Assembly (NCBI RefSeq): GCF_030866805.1
Contig: NZ_CP133019.1
Span: 2,914,001-2,978,000 of the forward strand
DNA length: 64,000 nt
From: Microbacterium terrisoli
GTDB lineage: Bacteria; Actinomycetota; Actinomycetes; Actinomycetales; Microbacteriaceae
Reading direction: 5' to 3'
The translations under genes and the position numbers were made by a program. The notes beneath the pieces are model-generated. The model was not told where the DNA came from. It did no database searches and saw only the letters and a program-made list of their open reading frames with translations. Shown here in pieces: positions 16,547 through 24,404 of the stretch (the first letter of the stretch is position 1; every line of letters begins with the position of its first letter).

Positions 16547-16941
16547 TGCTGAAGGCGGCCGATGTAGTAGGGAGCGCTGGCTTGGAATCCCTTGATTTCA
16601 TGCGGATTCGCGGGCATGTCCAGGCTGAGTTCAGTGGTGTTCGTGCGTGTTCAGAGCAATGCGTTTTGACTCGCTTCTTCCAGAAATCTTCCAACTTCCG
16701 GAGGCCGCTACGGCTGCAGGTCGAGCTCCGTCTAGGTGGGAGACGGACAGCACTTCGTTCGCGAGGACGACCTCAGTGCCGGGAGAGCACATGACGCCCT
16801 CACTACTCCAACGGGCGCCCGGGCTCCACTCATCATCCGGCGCCCTCGTCGGCGACGTCAATCAGCGCAGTTCTTAGGCCGATCCTCAAACGGACGCAGT
16901 TGCGTGTGCGTGGGAGCACGCGGCGCACATAACCTGGACGG
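16547..16941. other. Gene-free left end of the island
   Basis: 395 bp without a convincing gene on either strand. It holds the candidate integrase arm-type repeat at 16677-16693 and, at its end, the -10 box TAACCT (16930-16935) of the GNAT-like gene. The short frames here have no family resemblance. Confidence 0.6.
16677..16693 (+). repeat. Candidate integrase arm-type site, left
   Basis: CTTCCAGAAATCTTCCA matches 35401-35417 at 16 of 17 bases in the same orientation. Each copy is a doublet of CTTCCA at 11-bp spacing, and they lie 130 bp and 72 bp inside the left and right att sites. The layout resembles arm-binding sites of lambda-type integrases. Confidence 0.5.
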
Positions 16942-17719
16942 GTGGCTGACCTTCTCGCTGAGTATGACGCGCACCTGCGCACCGCCGCTGAGATGCAGGG
17001 TGTGTTGGAAGTCCAGCGACTCGGTCCGTTGTGGATTGCATTGCTCGGCGGCGGGCGGCTGTTCGTCACTTACGACGAGCTCGACGAGCCGGAGACGCGT
17101 GTTGCTGAGGTCGCTGCACCGGTGTCGGAGCGCCGTTCTATCCACTACGCGGAGTGGAAGACCCGTACCCACGACGACACGCCTGGCCTCGAGACGGCGC
17201 TGAGCTCGGCCGGATTCGTCGCGGCCGAGCCCGAGTCGGTAATGCTGCTGGGCGAGGCGTCGAAGTTTGATCGGCAGCCAACCGCCACCCGGCGTGAACG
17301 TTCGCTTGCTGACTAACCCTGAGCAGATGCGCGCGACACTGGACATGCAGGACGCCGTCTTCGGCGGTTCGCCACGTGCGGAGCGGATGCTGTCTGCGAT
17401 CCTTACACGCCAGTCAAACGGCGAATACGTCGAACTGCGGGCGGCAGAGGTTGGCGGCCGTATCGTCAGCGCGGGCCGCATCGATCCGATCGTCGCCACC
17501 GCGTTCGCCGGTATCTGGGGAGGTGCGACGCTTCCGGAGTATCGAGGCCGCGGCATCTACCGTGCTCTAACCGCTGCTCGCGTCCGGTCGGCGATGTCAC
17601 GAGGCGTCCGCTGGGTCCACTCGGACTCCACCGAATTCTCCCGGCCTATTCTCGAACGTGCAGGTCTCCTGAAAGTGACCGAGACCGTGCCATGGACGTG
17701 GGAACGCACTGCCTGCTGA
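16942..17719 (+). pseudogene. GNAT-family N-acetyltransferase broken by a frameshift
   Basis: Two adjacent reading frames together make one ~260-residue acetyltransferase. The first (16942-17316) supplies the N-terminal half ending GEASKF. The second, one frame over and open from about 17267, supplies the acetyl-CoA-binding GNAT half with WGGATLPEYRGRGIYRALTA (Q/RxxGxG/A-type loop). The join needs skipping one base near 17270-17290. The GTG start at 16942 is leaderless, six bases after TAACCT. Either a recent inactivating indel, a sequencing error, or two proteins made by re-initiation at TTG 17267; the first two are more likely. Substrate unknown. Confidence 0.75.
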
Positions 17720-17867
17720 CCGACCGGCGAACGGGCCGGAACACCGTCTCCCTCGACACCGATCTGGTGGCTTCACCACGCGCCCATGTTTCGTCCGGAG
17801 GTCGGTTTCTTGTCGACCGGGCCTCGCCTGAGTCAGGTGACGGAGCCAGCTGCCGCTTGCCGCGTAG

Positions 17868-18392
17868 CTACTGGCCCACTCCTCCACTGGCGAAGGCGAT
17901 CAGGTAGCGCGTCTCCATCAAGTCCACCAGATCACTGGGCGACGACAGCGACACGATGTCCTCCCGAGTTATCACGACAATCCGACACCCCATCGGCGCC
18001 GCAGCCTTCGCGAGGGATAGCGCGTGATTCTGTTCTGCGGCGTTGCCGGTGAGTCCGGATTTGGCAACTATCACGGCGAGTTCAGCCCTACGCGAGAGGC
18101 AAATGAAAAGGAAGTAGCCAACGCTCTTGCTGTCCAAAGGCGAACTGTAGTTCTTGCACTCCACAAGGAACTGGGAAGGCAAACCAGGGAAACCACCCCT
18201 GTTGGAGACCGCGATGTCAATCTGCTCTGCCGCGAAGCCGCTGGTTACGTTCCCCGCGACCAACGAGTCGTCGACTGAGTCGAACATGTAGATGAGAAGC
18301 TCTTCGAACTTTCTTCCGCGAGCCTGCGAATCCAAGTCGGGATCCTCGGCCTCATGGAGTATTCGCGCGACCTCCTCCTGGAACTGAGTCAT
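17868..18392 (-). CDS. PD-(D/E)XK restriction endonuclease-like protein (Mrr-like)
   Basis: 174-residue nuclease-like protein. Residues 25-32 (RGRKFEEL) give the helix with the first acidic residue, Asp59 sits in QIDIAV, and E78-C-K80 in FLVECKNY completes a PD-(D/E)XK site. The following SKSVGYF helix matches Mrr-type endonucleases. It cleaves DNA in the best-known relatives. ATG 18392 overlaps the stop of the upstream gene (ATGA), so it is made with the TIR-like/nuclease fusion from one transcript. It has no DNA-binding domain of its own, suggesting it acts in a complex. Predicted effector of a two-gene defence module. Confidence 0.72.
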   Translation of the reverse strand: MTQFQEEVARILHEAEDPDLDSQARGRKFEELLIYMFDSVDDSLVAGNVTSGFAAEQIDIAVSNRGGFPGLPSQFLVECKNYSSPLDSKSVGYFLFICLSRRAELAVIVAKSGLTGNAAEQNHALSLAKAAAPMGCRIVVITREDIVSLSSPSDLVDLMETRYLIAFASGGVGQ

Positions 18393-19273
18393 TCGTCAGG
18401 CTCCGGCGGCCATCCGGTTGTAAACAGGAGGTCAGGGAGATAACCCTTTGAAGAGATGCCGTCGAGCAGATCGTTCGCGCTGAATACCGAAACACTCGAT
18501 GACGGCGAGCCCAACCAGGTGCCTATCGGCTTCGCCGGCTTCGACAGAATTACAACGATGCCAAGACCCGCTCGCTCGCTCGCCACAACGTCCGCCAGTC
18601 GATTCGTGACGCGTCTGAGCTGATCCCCTGGGGGCCAGTGCGTCTTGGCTTCCACGAGCACGGGACCGTCGAGGTCCGAGAATGGGGGGGCCGAAAGAAC
18701 CAAGTCGAAGCCACGATCGTCGGGACGAGGTGACGGGACCGACTTGGACCCGACCGCTCTGAACAGGTCCTCAATCCAGCGAACGAAGTCGGTCTCTGGG
18801 ATGGACGGCCGGGCCTGTAGGCGATCGAGTTGCGTAGCGAGGCGGTCGAGATCGCCCCGCGAGGCATGGATGGGAACCTTGGCACGCACGGATCGCGATC
18901 CGGCCCGTACATCTGCAAGAAACACTCCGATGTGGAATCTCAGCGCATCCAGGTTACGAAGTCCCAGTCGCGACACTCGTAGCTCGGGCGGTAGCCCGGG
19001 CGGCGGCGACGACGATTCCTCCCAGACCACGAGTACTGGCTTCCCTAGTCCGAGCGCGATTCCTACTTCAACCAGCAAGGCTCCCGAGTCATGTGACTCG
19101 GGACCGCCACCGGCAACGACTACAGCATCAGCACTGGCAATCATGCTCCTGATCGAGACGAGCATCGGCCCCGATACAGTGACCGGATCCACGAGATCCC
19201 AGTTCGCATCTCGAATCGCCATGGACACGAACGAAACGTCGACCCCATACGGGTAGCTCAGGAACGCGCGCAT
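18389..19273 (-). CDS. TIR-like (deoxyribosyltransferase-like) domain fused to a PD-(D/E)XK nuclease
   Basis: 294 residues, two domains. Residues 1-85 have a TIR/nucleoside-deoxyribosyltransferase-like pattern: strand MRAFLSYPYG, helix, strand ADAVVVAGGG, then LLVEVGIALGLGKPVLVV, with Glu69 at the position of the catalytic acid of NAD- or nucleotide-processing members. Residues ~155-245 form a nuclease core with Glu168, Asp190 in GFDLVL, E208-A-K210 in VLVEAKTH and Gln218. I start at ATG 19273, where the family-like strand begins; the open frame continues upstream to 19552 without recognisable sequence. It overlaps the downstream nuclease gene by four bases. Function is unproven: nucleotide-signal sensing or NAD cleavage coupled to DNA cleavage is the hypothesis. 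Confidence 0.68.
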   Translation of the reverse strand: MRAFLSYPYGVDVSFVSMAIRDANWDLVDPVTVSGPMLVSIRSMIASADAVVVAGGGPESHDSGALLVEVGIALGLGKPVLVVWEESSSPPPGLPPELRVSRLGLRNLDALRFHIGVFLADVRAGSRSVRAKVPIHASRGDLDRLATQLDRLQARPSIPETDFVRWIEDLFRAVGSKSVPSPRPDDRGFDLVLSAPPFSDLDGPVLVEAKTHWPPGDQLRRVTNRLADVVASERAGLGIVVILSKPAKPIGTWLGSPSSSVSVFSANDLLDGISSKGYLPDLLFTTGWPPEPDE

Positions 19274-19556
19274 GTCACACCGCCATTCATCCGTCGAGCT
19301 ATAACCACACAGCCAACCCATTATGCCGTGATCCGGTGCCCGAGCGGCGACAGGCCGATTGACTCGTCCGGCGCGAATTGCGAGCGCCTCGCCCAGTTGA
19401 CGATCGTGGAGCCCGCGCATGGTCACAGGGCGGACTCGACCTAGTATCTTCGAGCAGTGCCCAGGGCGGGACCGTCGCGCGTACGCGTAGCGCCTCTCAA
19501 TCGCGTCGTGTCCGGAGGTCATTCTGCGTGCGGCCCACGTCGGCGACCGCACCTAC

Positions 19557-20366
19557 CTACCAAGGGCGATACGGGATTCCAGGCACCCCCACGCCGACGT
19601 GATATCCCATCTGGTGTACGTACTTGAGTAGTGACGCACTCGCGAGGTCTCCGTTTGGTCCGGGGCCGACCCCGAATCCGAGAACCACGCCCGAGTCAGG
19701 GGAAGGCAACGGCACCTCGACATAGGGAACCAGAAAACTGGGACCGGACCGCCACTTGACCTGCGAGGGGTCCACGCCTAGCGGCGAAATGAGCCGCCAC
19801 TCGCTCTCGCGTTCAAATGCATGATCCTTGAGCGTCGGTGCGAGCACAGCGAGGTCTCGCGTGAACGCGTCGAATGCTTCACGGCTCGTCGCATATGTTC
19901 CGTTGTCGAGCCTCGTGAACGCATCCACTGCCGTGTAGGCCACGGCCATGTCCGCCGATGGCCCATACACGACGGGTACCAGACGCCAACCAAGCGAGGC
20001 AACATGATGCTCGAGTGCTTCGGCGTCGAACTGGATGGTGTAGCCGTCCCCCGGGTGTGTGTACCCACGCCACTGACTGAGATCCTCGCTCAGAGTTGAC
20101 AGTGATGTTACGAACACGTCCGGCAGGCCGCCACGCTGGAGATGAGTGGTCTCAGAGGTGATCAACTCAGCCAACTCGGGATGTTTGGGCTGCCAGACCT
20201 GGTTGAGAATCGTGATGCGTTCAATGATGTCGCGCGAGACATCGAATGCGTACCGAAATTCGGAAGCGTCGTTGAGGAACGCGACGTGGCTCGCCCAGAG
20301 CGAACCGCCCTCTACGATTCCTCGAATGCCTACGCTGCTCGTGTAGTGCGCTAGAAGAGTGACCAC
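19557..20366 (-). CDS. DUF2971-family protein
   Basis: About 269 residues (from GTG 20366; TTG 20426 would add 20). Family features are LAHYTSSVGIRGIVEGGSLWAS near the start, FLNDASEF, the SQWRGYT block with GDGYTIQFD, and FERESEWRLI. DUF2971 proteins are common on mobile islands but have no established activity that I can state. GGAG lies four bases before GTG 20366, favouring the shorter start. It stands alone between the nuclease module and the broken GIY-YIG gene, on the same strand as the module but 283 bp upstream of it. Confidence 0.7.
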   Translation of the reverse strand: MVTLLAHYTSSVGIRGIVEGGSLWASHVAFLNDASEFRYAFDVSRDIIERITILNQVWQPKHPELAELITSETTHLQRGGLPDVFVTSLSTLSEDLSQWRGYTHPGDGYTIQFDAEALEHHVASLGWRLVPVVYGPSADMAVAYTAVDAFTRLDNGTYATSREAFDAFTRDLAVLAPTLKDHAFERESEWRLISPLGVDPSQVKWRSGPSFLVPYVEVPLPSPDSGVVLGFGVGPGPNGDLASASLLKYVHQMGYHVGVGVPGIPYRPW

Positions 20367-20598
20367 CAGTCTCCGACCTCCCGTTCGATCGTCGACGCTA
20401 CCGCGAGCCGATAGGTACACGGGCAATCGCCGCGGCTACATGAGTTCGTACCGACCCTTCATTCATAGAGCGTGGATTTCGATACATCGGTCGCGCGTTG
20501 GACGACCGTCACTCGGCCTCCGGGCATCACTCCGGACGAGCGGCCCGCGTACGTCATACTGACGGCATGCCTGACCCTGGATCGACGCCATCAGGAGG

Positions 20599-21349
20599 GT
20601 GCTGAGCGAACAGGGCGAGCCCATGCGCGCTTCCGAGATTGCACAGACGATCGTTGACAAGCACGAAAGTCGGAGCGACCCCAAATACGACCGTTGGGTC
20701 GGTCCTCTCTCAGCCCCCGTTGCGCGACGAGGTCGAGAGGCATTTACAGATATCCGCCAAACAGCACCCTCGCTGAAGCCACAGATTCTCCGGAACACGC
20801 GGACTCAGACGGAGAGCCGCCCCCGAGTAGGTCCGGAACCGAGCTCACCGAAAATGAGCCGGGGCTACTGAATGCCTTCGGGTTGTTCTGGCGACGCATC
20901 GAAGTCGATTGGACCTCGGGAGCGCCCAAGCTGTTTGGCGTTCAACTCGCCGGAAGCACCGCGGTGGATTTCGGAACGCAGGCCGGCATTTATATCCTCT
21001 ACGACGGCAGCCGTCTGGTTTACGTCGGACGAGTCAATGAACCTCGACTTGCGAAGCGACTACGTGAACACACGCGAGACCGGCTTAGCGGACGATGGGA
21101 CAGGTTCTCCTGGTTCGGAGTTCGCGCAGTGACAGAGACGGGCTCGCAGACTTCTCGCCGTCCGCGACTGTGAGTCTCGACTCGCTTATCAACACCCTGG
21201 AGGCGCTCTTCATCGCAGCGCTTGAGCCGCCACAGAACCGGCGCCAGGGCGACGGCTTCACTGACCTTGAGTTCATTCAGGTCCTCGATCCTGGGATTGA
21301 GAAGAAGCGAAAGAAGCAGATTCTCGAGGAGTTGAGCAAGAACCTTTAG
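20599..21349 (+). pseudogene. Winged-helix plus GIY-YIG nuclease gene broken by two frameshifts
   Basis: Three consecutive frames assemble one protein. From about 20599: a HARE-HTH-like piece, EQGEPMRASEIAQTIVDKH. From about 20750 in another frame: a GIY-YIG core with GIYILYDGSRLVYVGRV, then LAKRLREHTRDRL and WFGVRAV. From about 21140 in a third frame: the C-terminal LINTLEALFIAALEPPQNRR and IEKKRKKQILEEL. Intact relatives are HTH-GIY-YIG nucleases. Two independent indels make sequencing error unlikely and decay likely. The 5' end is not clear. Confidence 0.7.
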
Positions 21350-21545
21350 CGAACACCTGTGTCGGTGTCTCATCGGCGCTCATTCAGCCGGTCCTATCGT
21401 GGCGGGGCTCGCATTCGCTAGATCACGGGCTTGCGCACGCGAGCGGACCGGCGTATGGGCATCCTCGTGGATGTTCTTCGGGGTAAGGCGCGCTCAACGT
21501 GGCTACGAGAACGTCGGTGGTCTATGTCAGGATGTCCCCAAAAAT

Positions 21546-21564
21546 GAGGACCCACATGGTCCTC
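21546..21564 (+). promoter_or_regulatory. Hairpin immediately upstream of the TIR gene's ribosome binding site
   Basis: GAGGACC-CACAT-GGTCCTC is a perfect 7-bp stem with a 5-nt loop, ending one base before the GGGAGGG Shine-Dalgarno of the coiled-coil TIR gene. It could act as a protein-binding operator in DNA or a translation-control hairpin in RNA. Confidence 0.6.
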
Positions 21565-21580
21565 GGGAGGGAGAACGTCA

Positions 21581-22774
21581 ATGGCGAAGTTCGACGCCAA
21601 CAAGTTCAAGCGCGACTTGCAAGCCGCTCAGCGGAAAGCTGAAGCTCAGGTCAAGCGGCAGGTTGACGAGGTCAACCGCAAGAATCAGCGCGCGGTTGAC
21701 GAGTACAACCGGAAGGTTCGCGCCCACAACCAGAAGGTGGTGAATCAGTTCAATCAGCAGGTGAACGCGCACAACCAGGAGGTACGCCGAGTGAACTCGC
21801 ACAACGCCCGAGTGATCGGGGACCTGCAGAAGCAACTTCGGTCCACAGGTACTGGGCGGCGGTACACGCCGTCCGAGCAGGCACTCGCTGATCGCGTCCA
21901 GGGGTCGCTAGTCTCGCGCGACGAGCGCGAGTGGGATGTCTTCCTTAGCTACGCGCGCATCGATGGCGCTGACGCGGCCGACGCCTTGCGGTCGGCACTC
22001 GAAGCACTAGGGGTGCGCGTTTGGTTCGACGAGGTCGCGATCGTTCCCGGGAAGAGCCAGTCGCTTCAGATGGATCAGGGCCTCCGAAAGGCGCGAGCCG
22101 GGATCGTGCTACTCACCCCCGCGTACCTTGTCGGCCGCTTTTGGACAGAGCGAGAGCTCGGCGCTCTCCTTCGGAAGGAGACGCTGATCCCTGTGCTGCA
22201 TGGAGTCACTTTCAAGGAGGTCGAGGAGTACAGCGGGATCCTGCCGGACCTCGCCGGATTTGAGACCGCACGCGACGACATTCCTTCAATCGCAGAGAAG
22301 ATTGCCGCGGCGGTTCTGCCGGCCGATGCGACAATCGAAGCAGTTCTGGCACCGACCAGTGAAGTGGCATCTCTGGGACGATTCGACGAAGTGCTCCGCC
22401 CTCTTGTCCTGCATGAAGCTGACTTCGCAGCGGGAAACGCAGTGGTCGAACGGATCGCAATGCTGAAGACCGTCATCGACGCCATCGATGAAGGGGATGA
22501 ACCGTGGTTGATCGACTGGCTATCCGACGAGCATTACAAGGGCGCTGTCTTGTACGCGGCAGCGAAAACGAACTGGAAGCATGAACAAGACGGCATCGGC
22601 TCGCTGGCGGACCATCAAATGCGCACTCAGATCGTGGAGAGGTTCAATCGATGGGTTGAGCAGTTCAAGGTTCGTCTCGACGAGTATCGCCGCGGATCCC
22701 GCTCAGCAGCAGCAGTCGCAGCGTGGCGCGACGAGCTTGCTCGCTTCAAGGACGACCCGGTGAGGAACATCTAG
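21581..22774 (+). CDS. Coiled-coil TIR-domain protein
   Basis: 397 residues. Residues 1-85 are strongly charged and Asn/Gln-rich with heptad-like spacing, predicted as a long coiled coil, probably an oligomerisation arm. A TIR domain follows at about 117-245: strand WDVFLSYARID, RVWFDEVAIVPG, then FWTEREL, where Glu192 sits at the catalytic glutamate position of NAD-cleaving TIRs. Residues ~260-395 form a helical C-terminal domain with no recognised family. Translation starts at ATG 21581 behind GGGAGGG, unlike most island genes, which are leaderless. Likely an NADase-type abortive-infection effector or a signal-generating TIR; activity is inferred from the motif only. Confidence 0.8.
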   Translation: MAKFDANKFKRDLQAAQRKAEAQVKRQVDEVNRKNQRAVDEYNRKVRAHNQKVVNQFNQQVNAHNQEVRRVNSHNARVIGDLQKQLRSTGTGRRYTPSEQALADRVQGSLVSRDEREWDVFLSYARIDGADAADALRSALEALGVRVWFDEVAIVPGKSQSLQMDQGLRKARAGIVLLTPAYLVGRFWTERELGALLRKETLIPVLHGVTFKEVEEYSGILPDLAGFETARDDIPSIAEKIAAAVLPADATIEAVLAPTSEVASLGRFDEVLRPLVLHEADFAAGNAVVERIAMLKTVIDAIDEGDEPWLIDWLSDEHYKGAVLYAAAKTNWKHEQDGIGSLADHQMRTQIVERFNRWVEQFKVRLDEYRRGSRSAAAVAAWRDELARFKDDPVRNI

Positions 22775-22955
22775 GCACGCACCGTAGGCATCGGCAGCCA
22801 TGGATCGCGCTGACGCCCTGGTCAGGCCGCCCGCAAGCCGGTCCCTCACCGAACGCCGCCACGGCTCCGCTGCCGAGCCAGTAAGGGTCATTCCGATCAG
22901 CGGCTGAGAATCCGTACGCGAGCCTCAGAATGTGCTCGCTGCTGCCGTGCTGCGG

Positions 22956-23228
22956 TCAGAAGATGTGTGCTTCGCACGAGGCGAGGAAAGCGACGCGGCG
23001 GCGCTGCAGTTCGCGGTAGATCGTGGCGCGAGAGACGTTGAAGAGGTCGGCGATCTCGGTCGGGGTGTACTCGCCCCGATCCTGAACGTCGAACATGAGC
23101 TTGCGCTGCGCCACCGACAGCTTTGGCTGCTTCCCTTTCAGATGTCCCTTCGCGCGGGCGACCGCCATCCCTTCTTTCGTTCGCATGCTGATCAGATCGC
23201 GTTCGAACTCGGCGACCATGGCCAGCAC
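22956..23228 (-). pseudogene. Truncated serine recombinase (resolvase/invertase C-terminal part)
   Basis: 90 residues match the end of the resolvase catalytic domain (MVAEFERDLISMRTKEGMA) and the complete C-terminal HTH (SVAQRKLMFDVQ through FNVSRATIYREL) of Tn3/Hin-type recombinases. The catalytic N-terminal ~110 residues with the active serine are missing; upstream DNA is unrelated. A remnant of a second mobile element nested in the island. Confidence 0.85.
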
Positions 23229-23490
23229 GACAGCGTGGCGCGGAATCGCGGAACAGCGGGGACGGCGCGAAAAGTTAGGTGACCCCGATTAGGTCATCGA
23301 TCGCGTCGGAGTGTGATCGGCGCAGGGAGGACCCGGCATGCGCACCGTGGATGCCCTTACGCGCTGTGCTCGAAAGGGGAGCCTCGCGGGTGGATCTCAG
23401 CCCGTTCGATCGTCATCCCTTTGCGAGGCACCTCACAGGGGGTCATCCTTCATGAACTCGACGTCGAGTCGCGCGGCGGGGCCGAGACCA

Positions 23491-23670
23491 CTAAGCCATC
23501 AAAGCCAGGACACCACGAAAGATGAGAAAGGCAGCGATAGCGATCCCAACGCCGCCAGCAATCACACCAAGGCCCTCGCGCGCAACGCTCCACCAGCCCT
23601 TCCGCAGCTCCGGCCTCGGTACTTCGACGATCTTTATCTTGTCGGGCAGTGGCGATCGAAGCAGGGTCAC
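23491..23670 (-). CDS. Small single-span membrane protein, coupled to the upstream gene
   Basis: 59 residues, one hydrophobic helix near the C-terminus (GLGVIAGGVGIAIAAFLIF), preceded by a basic/amphipathic stretch, so likely N-in. The GTG start at 23670 overlaps the TGA of the preceding gene in a GTGA junction with AGGACGA upstream. No recognised family. The tight coupling says it works with the neighbouring membrane protein. Confidence 0.55.
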   Translation of the reverse strand: MTLLRSPLPDKIKIVEVPRPELRKGWWSVAREGLGVIAGGVGIAIAAFLIFRGVLALMA

Positions 23671-24074
23671 CGTGGGTCGTCCTGTTGACAATAGAGCCAC
23701 ATAGGGTTTGCGTCGCGCTCGATCTTCTGCGGGCCAAGTTCCACTACAGATCGGCCCCCGGTGATGTTGAGCACGCGCGTGACCGAGAGCCCGTTCCCGT
23801 GACGGTTGCTAACCAGGATCGCGCGGCTACCGATTAGAACGGCGATCGGCCGATCTTGGTCGAAGAGTTGTGAACCGATCTCGGCGCGAGAATTGGACTC
23901 AATCTTTAGTTCAAGCATGTAGGGATTGTCCAGCCGCACTCCCTTGTAGAAGACATCGAGTGCGTTGGCACTCCATTCGTCCGAGATGAGTCTTTGCATC
24001 GTCGAGTAGTACTCGAGGCGTCGACGCGGGTGATCCTGGTAGAACGCGTAGATTCCCCAGGCACCAAAGGCCAA
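23667..24074 (-). CDS. Hypothetical membrane-anchored protein, start uncertain
   Basis: About 135 residues from TTG 24074. The frame is open to about 24183, and the upstream codons extend the hydrophobic segment (AVLGVVASLAFGAWGIYAFY), so the true N-terminus probably lies upstream or has been lost to an indel: no ATG or GTG is available in frame. After one membrane span comes an extracytoplasmic-looking domain (LEYYSTMQRLISDEW, then IAVLIGSRAILVSNRHGNG). No recognised family. Stop codon overlaps the start of the 59-residue membrane protein. Confidence 0.5.
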   Translation of the reverse strand: MAFGAWGIYAFYQDHPRRRLEYYSTMQRLISDEWSANALDVFYKGVRLDNPYMLELKIESNSRAEIGSQLFDQDRPIAVLIGSRAILVSNRHGNGLSVTRVLNITGGRSVVELGPQKIERDANPMWLYCQQDDPR

Positions 24075-24404
24075 TGACGCTACTACGCCAAGTACCGCCC
24101 GATTCGGGACGCTGCGGCCGAGATTCGGGCCCTGGCGAACGCATGTTCTCCTGATGGATGAGGTAGCTTGAAAGACCGCTTACGAAGGCTGACGCCCAGA
24201 AGCCCGCGGCCCCTCGTCGGCGTGCGTAGATGGACCGCCATTCGACTATGGGCTGTGAAAGGCCGTCCGGCTGTTCGCCCCAGTAGCGCCCGCTCGAATC
24301 GCTCCTTCAGTTCGTGCGCGTGCGCGACCCGCCCAGACGTGAGATTTGAGCCGGAGGATTCTGGCGGGCGGCCGTAGAACCGGCCCGGAGGCCAAACGGT
24401 CTCA
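24075..24404. other. Intergenic stretch, no clear gene
   Basis: 330 bp. It contains only the in-frame upstream extension of the membrane-protein frame (to ~24183) and Arg-rich antisense frames without family resemblance. It may hold the lost 5' end of the membrane-protein gene. Confidence 0.5.

Noticed and set aside
16470..16620. Complete second tRNA-Ser gene at the left island end
   Set aside because: Only the 3' 22 bp match; no anticodon arm, variable arm or 5' acceptor strand follows.
17868..18392. Mrr-like nuclease as restriction partner of the 60.9-kb methyltransferase
   Set aside because: They are 43 kb apart, one in the island and one in core DNA, and the nuclease is tightly coupled to a TIR-like gene instead.
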